From NCBI RefSeq assembly GCF_900155425.1, contig NZ_LT700189.1:401787-465786 (forward strand): a stretch of 64,000 nt of DNA. Direction: 5' to 3'. Made by a program: the position numbers and the translations under genes. This document shows, in pieces, positions 52,169 through 60,386 of the stretch; positions within the stretch are counted from its first letter, which is position 1; every line of letters starts with the position of its first letter. Source of the stretch: Parabacteroides massiliensis. GTDB lineage: Bacteria; Bacteroidota; Bacteroidia; Bacteroidales; Tannerellaceae. Below the pieces are notes generated by a model. The model saw only the letters and a program-made list of their open reading frames with translations. It searched no databases and was not told where the DNA came from.

Positions 52169-52660
52169 GTGATCAAGATGGTTAAGAAATCTCGTAAGGT
52201 TTTGACCTTTGTAGATAAAATGCAGAAGTTTATTCATGCTGGCATATCCGGATCGGCAGTTCCTAACCGATTGGGAAATGGAGTGGAGGATTTGTCTTCA
52301 TTGGATGAACGTATAGAAAGAGTTTTAGGTATTGTAAATCGAATAAACAGGCCGTCTTCTAATATGTTGTTTTTTGTTATGTATGATATAGAAAGTAATA
52401 AGGTTCGTCATCAGGTTGTCAAATACTTGCAACGGAAAGGATGCATGCGTGTCCAGCGGTCAATTTTTTTGGCAGATTTGGCGATGTCGGAATATGATTG
52501 CATACGGAAAGACTTGGCGGAGGTGCAGGCGGCTTATGAAAATAATGATAGCATATTGATTGTTCCGATATCGTCGGATTATTTACGTTCAATGAAGATA
52601 ATTGGCCAAAAAATAGAATTAGATATAATCATGCACAATAAAAATACTTTGTTTTTTTGA
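52169..52660 (+). CDS. cas2: Cas2 with N-terminal extension
   Basis: The Cas2 ferredoxin fold occupies residues 66-163: NMLFFVMYDIESNKVRHQVVKYLQRKGCMRVQRSIFLAD with the conserved D73, ending in IIMHNKNTLFF. Typical Cas2 is about 90-100 residues. Here about 65 extra residues precede it, with basic (MVKKSRKVLTFVDKMQKFIH) and acidic (EDLSSLDERIERVLGIVN) parts. The start at 52169 directly follows the Prim-Pol stop; 52178 is also possible. An internal start at M66 would give a standard Cas2. Confidence 0.9.
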   Translation: MIKMVKKSRKVLTFVDKMQKFIHAGISGSAVPNRLGNGVEDLSSLDERIERVLGIVNRINRPSSNMLFFVMYDIESNKVRHQVVKYLQRKGCMRVQRSIFLADLAMSEYDCIRKDLAEVQAAYENNDSILIVPISSDYLRSMKIIGQKIELDIIMHNKNTLFF

Positions 52661-52713
52661 AAGAGCCGTTTATGGCATGCATTGTTTTTCAATACAAAAT
52701 GTAATGAAAGTTC

Positions 52714-52743
52714 TTTGACATATTGAATTTATGATTATCTTTG
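52714..52743 (+). promoter_or_regulatory. CRISPR leader promoter
   Basis: TTTG at 52714-52717, 18 bases, then TATCTTTG at 52736-52743. It points right into the array; transcription would begin about 90 bases before the first repeat. It sets the array strand as plus. The 52661-52841 leader is A+T-rich and holds no gene. Confidence 0.75.
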
Positions 52744-52762
52744 CACTCTCAAAATTTAGAGC

Positions 52763-52798
52763 TATTTTTTGTGAAAATATAAAAAAATCTTAGGTTTT
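52763..52798 (+). repeat. Leader element shared with cas operon promoter
   Basis: TATTTTTTGTGAAAATAT, then a run of A and TCTTAGGTTTT. It resembles 54745-54779 (TATTTTTGTGGAAATCT, run of A, TCTATGTTT), with one-base length differences in two homopolymers. Confidence 0.6.
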
Positions 52799-52841
52799 AG
52801 AGTGAGAAGTGAATGAATGATAGTGCGTTGGTAATTTTGCT

Positions 52842-54666
52842 CTCGTATATAGTATTCCAGTATAATAAGGATTAAGACTTCTCTGTATCACACATCCGTA
52901 ATCTTTTAAAGCAACTCGTATATAGTATTCCAGTATAATAAGGATTAAGACACTATCGAACATTACTATACGCCTCACGGCGGTTTTGCGCTCGTATATA
53001 GTATTCCAGTATAATAAGGATTAAGACGGCGTCTGCTTTGCTATCCTTATATACCTTAGAATACTCGTATATAGTATTCCAGTATAATAAGGATTAAGAC
53101 CGTCGGTAATGTCTGGCGTAATTGGTCTAAGTCTTTTTTCTCGTATATAGTATTCCAGTATAATAAGGATTAAGACCAGGCAATGTTCTAATGATAACCT
53201 GTAAGTCTTTGAATACTCGTATATAGTATTCCAGTATAATAAGGATTAAGACTCATAATTCGAACCTGCCCAACCGTTTTGCGTGTAAAAACTCGTATAT
53301 AGTATTCCAGTATAATAAGGATTAAGACCGCCGACATTCGACAACGGTCTGTCTGCTTTGTTCAATACTCGTATATAGTATTCCAGTATAATAAGGATTA
53401 AGACTAAAAACTCATGAAAAAGAATGTCACATTTCATAATTTCTCGTATATAGTATTCCAGTATAATAAGGATTAAGACATCCTTTCCTTTTTATCATTA
53501 ATACTATAGAAACTATACTCGTATATAGTATTCCAGTATAATAAGGATTAAGACTACGAGGTGGCGCGCGCTATATTGTTATTAGATTATCCTCGTATAT
53601 AGTATTCCAGTATAATAAGGATTAAGACTCTTTAAATAAGTTTATAGATTCTTCTTAAAATATTACTCGTATATAGTATTCCAGTATAATAAGGATTAAG
53701 ACCCAGTAGCCATCAGCCCAAACGGTAACCTCTTTAAGGCCTCGTATATAGTATTCCAGTATAATAAGGATTAAGACTTCGCTTCCTTCGCTTTCAGACA
53801 CGTCTTGATCGCTCGTATATAGTATTCCAGTATAATAAGGATTAAGACTTTTCATTCAGAAAAAGTTTAATTAAACGAAATAGCCCTCGTATATAGTATT
53901 CCAGTATAATAAGGATTAAGACAAAAGGGTGATCCTTATTTGGAACGAGCAGGACAAGGTCTCGTATATAGTATTCCAGTATAATAAGGATTAAGACTAG
54001 AAGCATTAGCCTTTATGGCTTCACTTTGCAACCTCGTATATAGTATTCCAGTATAATAAGGATTAAGACACAGCATGATATCGTTCATCCGAAGAGCAGT
54101 ATATATCCTCGTATATAGTATTCCAGTATAATAAGGATTAAGACTGGTCCGAGCTTGCTTCGAGTGTCAAAAATATATTTCTCTCGTATATAGTATTCCA
54201 GTATAATAAGGATTAAGACAATTACGGCTAAGAGTCGTGACAGCCATTTTTGTACCTCGTATATAGTATTCCAGTATAATAAGGATTAAGACGCTACCAA
54301 TTGTTTTTTATCTTTGGCAACACCTGATACCCTCGTATATAGTATTCCAGTATAATAAGAATTAAGACTTCACCTCAAATTCAAAATCACTAATTTTTCC
54401 CGTGTGCTCGTATATAGTATTCCAGTATAATAAGGATTAAGACATTTTCCCGTTCAAAAATAAGGACATAGAGCTTTCCGCTCGTATATAGTATTCCAGT
54501 ATAATAAGGATTAAGACATCACCAACAATGATGCAATGGGTGTAGTCACTCAAATTCTCGTATATAGTATTCCAGTATAATAAGGATTAAGACTGCGTCA
54601 AATTCCACCTATATTACCATCAGACCAAACTCGTATATAGTATTCCAGTGTAATAAGGATTAGTAG
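52842..54666 (+). CRISPR. CRISPR array: 25 repeats of 37 bases, 24 spacers
   Basis: The repeat starts CTCGTATATAGTATTCCAG and ends AATAAGGATTAAGAC. Starts are 52842, 52915, 52991, 53064, 53140, 53216, 53292, 53368, 53443, 53518, 53592, 53666, 53741, 53812, 53886, 53961, 54033, 54108, 54183, 54256, 54332, 54407, 54481, 54557 and 54630. Spacers are 34-39 bases and all differ. The copy at 54332 has one G-to-A change. The last (54630-54666) is degenerate (CAGTGTAATAAGGATTAGTAG), marking the old end. The leader at the left and the degenerate end at the right agree on plus-strand transcription. The crRNA 5' handle would be AUUAAGAC. Confidence 0.99.
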
Positions 54667-54721
54667 GAGAATGGAAGAAATGGCTTTTCTGTCACTTTTA
54701 TGATTGATTTGCATTAAAAAG

Positions 54722-54752
54722 TTTGTTTTCCGATTGGGAAACTTTATTTTTG
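54722..54752 (+). promoter_or_regulatory. Promoter of cas6-cas10-csm operon
   Basis: TTTG at 54722-54725, 19 bases, then TATTTTTG at 54745-54752. It lies between the array and cas6; its downstream sequence resembles the CRISPR leader (52763-52798). The 54667-55066 gap otherwise holds one weak small frame. Confidence 0.7.
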
Positions 54753-54772
54753 TGGAAATCTAAAAAAAATCT

Positions 54773-54970
54773 ATGTTTGGGAAAATCGAATCTGTTCAAA
54801 TTCCATTTCATTTCGTGTTATGTTATAAGAGTAATTATTGTCAGGCTGATAGGTGTTTGTGTTATCAGGTTATTGATTATGTGTCGGAAAAGTGGCATAT
54901 AGTAAATATTGTTAATCCGTCTTCATTCATTTTGATGGAGAGTGTGAATTATTCAAGACTTGTAATTTGA
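54773..54970 (+). CDS. Possible 65-residue leader ORF before cas6
   Basis: ATG at 54773 opens MFGKIESVQIPFHFVLCYKS and ends at TGA before cas6. Three Cys cluster near residues 23-30 (YCQADRCLCYQV). It starts about 15 bases after the probable transcription start. No family recognised and no clear ribosome site, so it may be chance, a leader peptide or a decayed gene. Confidence 0.3.
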   Translation: MFGKIESVQIPFHFVLCYKSNYCQADRCLCYQVIDYVSEKWHIVNIVNPSSFILMESVNYSRLVI

Positions 54971-55066
54971 TAAAATATGTTTATGGGTATGACGGAGGTT
55001 TTTAATCGTGTACAAATGAGAATCCTGGCTGAGTGGTTGCAATAAATAAAAAATAATAATAGAGAG

Positions 55067-55747
55067 ATGAAAAAGATAAAGATTTTGTGTGTTCGCTTCC
55101 AAAATGAGTTACGGCCTGACGAAATCGAGATGTTCCGTGGAGCCGTGTTAAGTAAACTACAACAGTCGACTTCTATTTTGTTTCATAACCACTTGGGCAA
55201 TGGTTATCGTTATTCTTATCCCTTAATTCAGTATAAATGTTTGGATAAGAAAGCGGCTATAGTCTGTTTAGAAGAGGGGACGGAAGTGATTGGGGAGCTG
55301 TTTTCTGTGGGTGATTTCTGTTTCCGGATTGGAACCCGAGTGGTAGAGATGAAGATTAGTTCAATAAAGCCATACCAGATGTTGGTGCAATTATGGGACA
55401 CCTCGTTTGTCTATCGTCTAACTCGCTGGTTACCGTTCAACGAAGAAAACTATCGTGTCTATCAAGCTATGGAAGGTCTTGCAGATCGTTATATTTTCCT
55501 TGAAAAGATGTTAGTTGGTAATATTCTCTCATTCGCGAAAGGAATGGGCATCTATTTTAAAGACCGGATTACGTGTAAAATTCTTGAAATCGAAGAACCT
55601 TACTGGGTTATATACAAAGGTGTGCGTATGATGGCATTCAATATCTGTTTCAAGTCAAACCTTTCCCTTCCAGATAATATTGGCTTGGGTAAAGGTGTAA
55701 GCCTTGGAAATGGCCTTTTACGTACACATTTTCCCCTGAAAAATTGA
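55067..55747 (+). CDS. cas6: Cas6 CRISPR-RNA endonuclease
   Basis: A 226-residue Cas6 that cuts the array transcript within each repeat to leave the 8-base handle. The family features are the N-terminal ferredoxin-like strand (KIKILCVRFQNELRPDE), the His-rich catalytic candidate SILFHNHLGNGYRYSYPLIQYK, and the C-terminal glycine-rich loop NIGLGKGVSLGNGLL. It is of the Bacteroidetes type with low similarity to classical Cas6. It is separated from cas10 by 58 bases. Confidence 0.9.
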   Translation: MKKIKILCVRFQNELRPDEIEMFRGAVLSKLQQSTSILFHNHLGNGYRYSYPLIQYKCLDKKAAIVCLEEGTEVIGELFSVGDFCFRIGTRVVEMKISSIKPYQMLVQLWDTSFVYRLTRWLPFNEENYRVYQAMEGLADRYIFLEKMLVGNILSFAKGMGIYFKDRITCKILEIEEPYWVIYKGVRMMAFNICFKSNLSLPDNIGLGKGVSLGNGLLRTHFPLKN

Positions 55748-55767
55748 CTTTTATTTTTTTTATTTAT

Positions 55768-55775
55768 TATATTTG
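55768..55775 (+). promoter_or_regulatory. Possible internal promoter before cas10
   Basis: TATATTTG, 30 bases before the cas10 ATG, with TTG 21 bases upstream of it. It could supply extra transcription of the interference genes. Confidence 0.35.
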
Positions 55776-55805
55776 GAACGGATATAGTTCTTAGTCTAAT
55801 AAGTT

Positions 55806-58322
55806 ATGGAAAATTGTAGAGAACGCATTTATTTGGCTGCTTTGCTACATGATATAGGAAAGTTTTATCAACGGGCGGATCAGGCTTTTTCAGACCGGTA
55901 TAATACGTTGTCGGATTCTTCAAAGCGAATGGCAGAGTTGATATGTCCTGTAAATGAATATGGAAAATTTGGGTATCAGCATGTTGTTTGGACAAACGAA
56001 TTGTTCGAACGGTTCAGCCGTAAGTTGACGGAGATTCCGGGTATGAAACAAAATCTGTTTTATGATGAGGTGGATGATTCATTGGCCAATTTGGCGTGTA
56101 ATCATCATGTTCCGCGAACTGAACAACAGGCTTTAGTTTCATTAGCTGATTGGTGGAGTGCGGGCATAGATCGACGTGATCCGAAAGAAAAAGAGAATAG
56201 TGATGATGTCGAGCCTATCAAGTGGGGAAAGAACCGGTATAAGCAAATTCCTTTGTATTCCATATTCAATCAATTGTTTGGAGGTGATTCTCGATATGCA
56301 TTTCCTTTGTTACCACTTGTATTGGAAGAAAGTTTATTTCCTCATGAGGTCAAACAGAAAGAAGATGGTACAGGTCAAGCCTGTTATGCGTTTTTGTGGA
56401 AAAAATTTGTCGAAGAGTTTGAATTGCTTCCGACTGACACGTTCAGCGCTTTTTCGGAAAGTCTGATTTATTTGTTGAAGAAATATACTTGGTGCATACC
56501 ATCTAACACGATGGATATGGCTAATGTGAGTTTGTTTGAACACTTGAAGACTACGGCTGCATTTGCTGATTGTTTATGGCTTTACAAACAAGAAAATCCG
56601 GATGACTTTTCATGGAATCCTTCTTGTTACCGATTGGATTTGAAACAGGGTGTTTGTCCAGTTCTGTTGATTGGAGGAGAAATTTCTGGTATACAGAAAT
56701 TTATATATAATGTATCCTCGCAAAAGGCTGCTGTCAGTTTGAAGGGACGTTCTTTTTATTTGCAATTATTGATAGATTCCATTGTTCAGCGGATCATCAA
56801 CCGTTTAAAGGTGACAATCGGTCATGTCGTTTATTCTTCTGGAGGTAAATTCTTTATGCTTTTGCCCAATACGGAAAAAGTGAAAGGTGTTTTAAATGAA
56901 TTGGGAAAGGAGTTTGAACTTTTTTTGTGGAAACAACACAAGGGAACTTTATTATTCAATTGGGATTCTGTCGCTTTTGCGTATGAAACAGGGTCTGGAC
57001 AATTGTATTTCGAAGGGAATAGGCAGTCCTTGGGGGCTTTGTGGAAACGTCTTTCGGATAAATTAGTAGAGCGGAAAAATCGTAAATTTAGTTCGGTTCT
57101 GTTAGCTGATTATGACAATATTTTTGTTCCTCAAACAGTAGATCCTGAATGTAGAATTTGTGCCGTGACAGGGATAGAATCAGCAGACTGTGTAATGGTT
57201 GGTTCAAAACAGGAAAATTCGATTTATGTTTTGCCATCGGTTAAAGAACAGATTGATTTAGGAAATGTATTGAAAGATGCCGATTATATACTGACCCATA
57301 AATCAGCTGGAGGAGTGGATTATCTGGCGAACCGTTCGAAATTTGATATCTCGGTAGTTGGTGTGCACAGCTACTTCTTTGACCAGAAAGAATTGACTGA
57401 CGATTATGCACATTTCCGTAAGATCACATCTGCTGATGTGAACCGTGTGAAGCGGATCAATAATACAAACTTTTTGGCTGCTCAGTTGAAGGGGCGGCAG
57501 GTTAGCTATGGCTTTCAGTTTTATGGAGGAAATGAACAGGCTAAATCAGGTGCAAACCTTAAAACATTCGAAGAATTGGCCGATGGTTCTTATTTGGGAA
57601 TTTTGAGGATGGATGTCGATAATTTGGGACGAATATTTATAGAAGGACTTCCTGAACAAGATAAGAGTTTTGCTGCCTATTCAACATTGTCTTTTATGTT
57701 AGATTATTTCTTCAGTGGTTATCTGAATGTGATTCGTGAGCGATATAAAGCGGATGTCAATATTCTGTATGCCGGTGGCGATGATGTCTTTGCTATTGGG
57801 CGTTGGAAACAGTTGCTTTTGTTCGCACGTGATGTCAGGACAGAGTTCACCAGGTTTGTTGGGCGTAGGGATGTGACGATTTCAGGAGGAATCGTTATTG
57901 TGGATCGTAAATTTCCGATAGCCAAGGCTGCCGAACTTGCAGGGGATGCGGAAGATGCTGCCAAAAAGTTCAAGGGAGAGAAGAAGGATGCTTTGAATCT
58001 TTTCGGAGAGAATATTTCTTGGGAAGATGAGTTCAATTTCGTAGAAGGTTATAAAGAATGGTTTGTCGATTTGTGCAATAAGGAAGCGATGCCGGTTTCC
58101 ATCTTGCATAAATTGATGAGTTTTTGTGGTGAAATGAAACGTGGCGAGTATGGTTATATTTGGCATACGGCCTATTTTCTGACACGGTTCTCTGAGGGAA
58201 AAAGTGATCGAATTGTTAATTTTTGCAGAGAACTAATGTGTATTTTGTGTGATAAAAGGACATATGAACTGATTGCTATTTCTGCTCGGTGGGCAGAATT
58301 GGAATTAAGATTTGAAAAGTAA
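55806..58322 (+). CDS. cas10: Cas10 (Csm1), HD nuclease and cyclase
   Basis: The 838-residue large subunit of the type III-A Csm complex. The HD nuclease motif is at the start (LAALLHDIGKF, H15 and D16). The first Palm domain (about 290-390) includes PVLLIGGEISGIQKFIYNVS. A cysteine linker with CRICAVTGIESADC follows (about 455-470). The second Palm carries the catalytic AGGDD (D659, D660) with the upstream DVDNLGRIF. The C-terminal helical domain D4 runs from about 745. With both motifs intact it should cut single-stranded DNA and make cyclic oligoadenylates when target RNA binds. Confidence 0.97.
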   Translation: MENCRERIYLAALLHDIGKFYQRADQAFSDRYNTLSDSSKRMAELICPVNEYGKFGYQHVVWTNELFERFSRKLTEIPGMKQNLFYDEVDDSLANLACNHHVPRTEQQALVSLADWWSAGIDRRDPKEKENSDDVEPIKWGKNRYKQIPLYSIFNQLFGGDSRYAFPLLPLVLEESLFPHEVKQKEDGTGQACYAFLWKKFVEEFELLPTDTFSAFSESLIYLLKKYTWCIPSNTMDMANVSLFEHLKTTAAFADCLWLYKQENPDDFSWNPSCYRLDLKQGVCPVLLIGGEISGIQKFIYNVSSQKAAVSLKGRSFYLQLLIDSIVQRIINRLKVTIGHVVYSSGGKFFMLLPNTEKVKGVLNELGKEFELFLWKQHKGTLLFNWDSVAFAYETGSGQLYFEGNRQSLGALWKRLSDKLVERKNRKFSSVLLADYDNIFVPQTVDPECRICAVTGIESADCVMVGSKQENSIYVLPSVKEQIDLGNVLKDADYILTHKSAGGVDYLANRSKFDISVVGVHSYFFDQKELTDDYAHFRKITSADVNRVKRINNTNFLAAQLKGRQVSYGFQFYGGNEQAKSGANLKTFEELADGSYLGILRMDVDNLGRIFIEGLPEQDKSFAAYSTLSFMLDYFFSGYLNVIRERYKADVNILYAGGDDVFAIGRWKQLLLFARDVRTEFTRFVGRRDVTISGGIVIVDRKFPIAKAAELAGDAEDAAKKFKGEKKDALNLFGENISWEDEFNFVEGYKEWFVDLCNKEAMPVSILHKLMSFCGEMKRGEYGYIWHTAYFLTRFSEGKSDRIVNFCRELMCILCDKRTYELIAISARWAELELRFEK

Positions 58323-58341
58323 GAACTAAAAACATAATAGT

Positions 58342-58743
58342 ATGGCATATCCAAATGATAAAATGAAAAAGGATTGGATTCAGAATGGGATATCCAATGA
58401 AGCAGTGGAATGGGCTAAATCTTTTGGAGAGTATTTAACAAAGAAGGACGTAAAGGATGTTTTAAGTACTTCGCAACTTAGAAAGTTTTTTGGGGAATTG
58501 CGGCGTATCGATTCTGACTTTTCTCATAAAAAAAACGACATTATTATGCTGAAGCCTATGTTGGCTTATGCAGTCGGTAGAGATAAGAAGAAGACAAAAA
58601 CCAAAGAATTCGGAGAAGAAATGTCTAAGGGTATAGACGCTATCCGTTTAGAAGATGAGGTTCATGCGAAGAATGACTTCAAGAATTTCCTGAAGATATT
58701 TGAGGCAATTGTAGCGTATCATAAATTTTATGGAGGAGAGTAA
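58342..58743 (+). CDS. csm2: Csm2 small subunit
   Basis: A 133-residue, mainly helical small subunit of the Csm filament. The Csm2 pattern EYLTKKDVKDVLSTSQLRKFFGELRRIDSD is followed by LKPMLAYAVGRDKKKTKTKEF and FKNFLKIFEAIVAYHKFYGG. It sits 19 bases after cas10 and 3 before csm3. Confidence 0.93.
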   Translation: MAYPNDKMKKDWIQNGISNEAVEWAKSFGEYLTKKDVKDVLSTSQLRKFFGELRRIDSDFSHKKNDIIMLKPMLAYAVGRDKKKTKTKEFGEEMSKGIDAIRLEDEVHAKNDFKNFLKIFEAIVAYHKFYGGE

Positions 58744-58746
58744 AAT

Positions 58747-59379
58747 ATGAAAAGACTGATATCTAAAATAAAAGTAACAGCAGAATTGGAACTGCTCACT
58801 GGATTACACATTGGAGAAAATAGTGATAATGTGGAAATTGGAGGTATAGATTCACCGGTTATTAAATCTCCTTTGTATCGAGGTCAGCCCTATATTCCTG
58901 GAAGTTCGTTGAAAGGAAAGATGCGTTGTTTGTTGGAACAAATGAATGGTTCTTCTAAAGTGGGCGGTTGTGACAAGATTAATAATTTGTTTGGCTATTC
59001 ACTTGAAAATAAACCTTCCAAGTTAATAGTTCGAGATGCCTATATGTTGGAATCTTCTGTAAAGGAATTGGAAAATTGCGATAGTTTGGATATGCCTTAC
59101 ACGGAGAGTAAATGGGAAAACACCATTGATCGGGTAAAGGGAACAGCTGAGCATCCTCGACAAATAGAACGAGTACCAGCCGGTGTATGGTTTCATGTTG
59201 AATTTATAGTAAATGTATGGGATGATGATAAGGAAGAGGACTTGCTCGGTTTGTTGGATGAAGGTATTAAAGCATTGGAGAATGATTATTTGGGAGGTAA
59301 TGGTAGTCGTGGGTATGGACAAGTGAAGTTTAGTCCCAGAAAAATAGAACCAGTTTTCCTGAAATCGAAATCAAATTAA
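58747..59379 (+). CDS. csm3: Csm3, target-RNA cleaving backbone subunit
   Basis: A 210-residue RAMP protein repeated along the crRNA. The signature is TGLHIGENSDNVEIGGIDSP; D35 matches the catalytic Asp of characterised Csm3 proteins. IPGSSLKGKMRCLLEQ and the C-terminal glycine loop YLGGNGSRGYGQVKF are intact. It should therefore cut target RNA every six bases. Confidence 0.96.
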   Translation: MKRLISKIKVTAELELLTGLHIGENSDNVEIGGIDSPVIKSPLYRGQPYIPGSSLKGKMRCLLEQMNGSSKVGGCDKINNLFGYSLENKPSKLIVRDAYMLESSVKELENCDSLDMPYTESKWENTIDRVKGTAEHPRQIERVPAGVWFHVEFIVNVWDDDKEEDLLGLLDEGIKALENDYLGGNGSRGYGQVKFSPRKIEPVFLKSKSN

Positions 59380-59390
59380 AAATTGATCGT

Positions 59391-60383
59391 ATGGCTTCTT
59401 TCACGGTTTATAAATTGCATTTTACATCACCGTTGCATATTGGAGATAATCGATTGGATTATAGTATCAGCATGAAAATGATCCAATCTGATACTTTATA
59501 TGCAGCGGTTACATCTTGTTTGGCCATGTTGGGGGAAGTGATACCGGAAGATGGCGATTTAGGATGTACGATAAGTTCCTTATTTCCTTTTTATCAAAAG
59601 AATAAACAGTCTCTTCCTGTTTATTTTTTCCCGAAACCATTGAAGAATATGTTGCTTATAGATAATATTCAATATGCCAAAAAAGTAAAAAAGGTGGGAT
59701 GGTTGGATAAAAACTATTTTGAGCGGATGATACAAGGTAAGACATTGTTTGGGGATAAATCCATCATAGACGATTTACGGAATGAGTTTCTGACTTGCCA
59801 ACCCATTCCGGATAAGTTCATAGTGTCGGAAGTTTTATCACGAGTGACGGTTTCGCGGACAGGGGAAGAGGATGCCGTTCCTTTTTATATGGATCGTGTT
59901 TATTATAAAGATTATTCTGGTTTGTTTTTCTTGGCACAAGGCGATACCTCTTTATTGAACAAAGGATTGGAGTTGTTGCAACATCAAGGATTAGGAACGG
60001 ATCGGAATGTTGGAAACGGTTATTTCTTTTATGAAACAGATACATTGGATTTGAATTGTCCTGAGACATCGGAAAACGTAGTTACCCTATCCATGTTTAT
60101 ACCGGATAAGAAAGAGGAGTTGACCCAGATGGTTCAGGGAGAGAATGTCGCTTATGATTTTGTTCGTCGTGGTGGATGGATTACCACTCCACCCAATCTG
60201 ACTCTGCGTAAGAATGTAATATATGCATTTACACCAGCATCTGTTTTTCATGGTGAAGATGTGACTTCTCCTTTCTGTAAAGGGAAAATAGTCAATTTGA
60301 ATCCTCGCGTGAATGGCTTGGAGATGATAGATCATCCGATATGGCGGAATGGAAAAGCTATTTTTATACCGATAAGATTTTAG
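59391..60383 (+). CDS. csm4: Csm4, crRNA 5' handle-binding subunit
   Basis: A 330-residue RAMP protein that binds the handle and joins Cas10. The N-terminal part has FTSPLHIGDNRLDYSISMKM and SDTLYAAVTSCL. A glycine loop (LGTDRNVGNGYFF, about 200-212) is followed by a C-terminal RAMP half ending in GLEMIDHPIWRNGKAIFIPI. The position between csm3 and csm5 is canonical. Confidence 0.93.
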   Translation: MASFTVYKLHFTSPLHIGDNRLDYSISMKMIQSDTLYAAVTSCLAMLGEVIPEDGDLGCTISSLFPFYQKNKQSLPVYFFPKPLKNMLLIDNIQYAKKVKKVGWLDKNYFERMIQGKTLFGDKSIIDDLRNEFLTCQPIPDKFIVSEVLSRVTVSRTGEEDAVPFYMDRVYYKDYSGLFFLAQGDTSLLNKGLELLQHQGLGTDRNVGNGYFFYETDTLDLNCPETSENVVTLSMFIPDKKEELTQMVQGENVAYDFVRRGGWITTPPNLTLRKNVIYAFTPASVFHGEDVTSPFCKGKIVNLNPRVNGLEMIDHPIWRNGKAIFIPIRF

Positions 60384-60386
60384 TTT

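Noticed and set aside
52790..53855. Minus-strand frames with repeated NPYYTGILYT peptides
   Set aside because: They are translations of the CRISPR repeat and its spacers, not proteins.
52842..54666. Array transcribed from the minus strand
   Set aside because: The leader promoter, the degenerate right-hand terminal repeat and the ATTAAGAC 3' end of the repeat all support plus-strand transcription.
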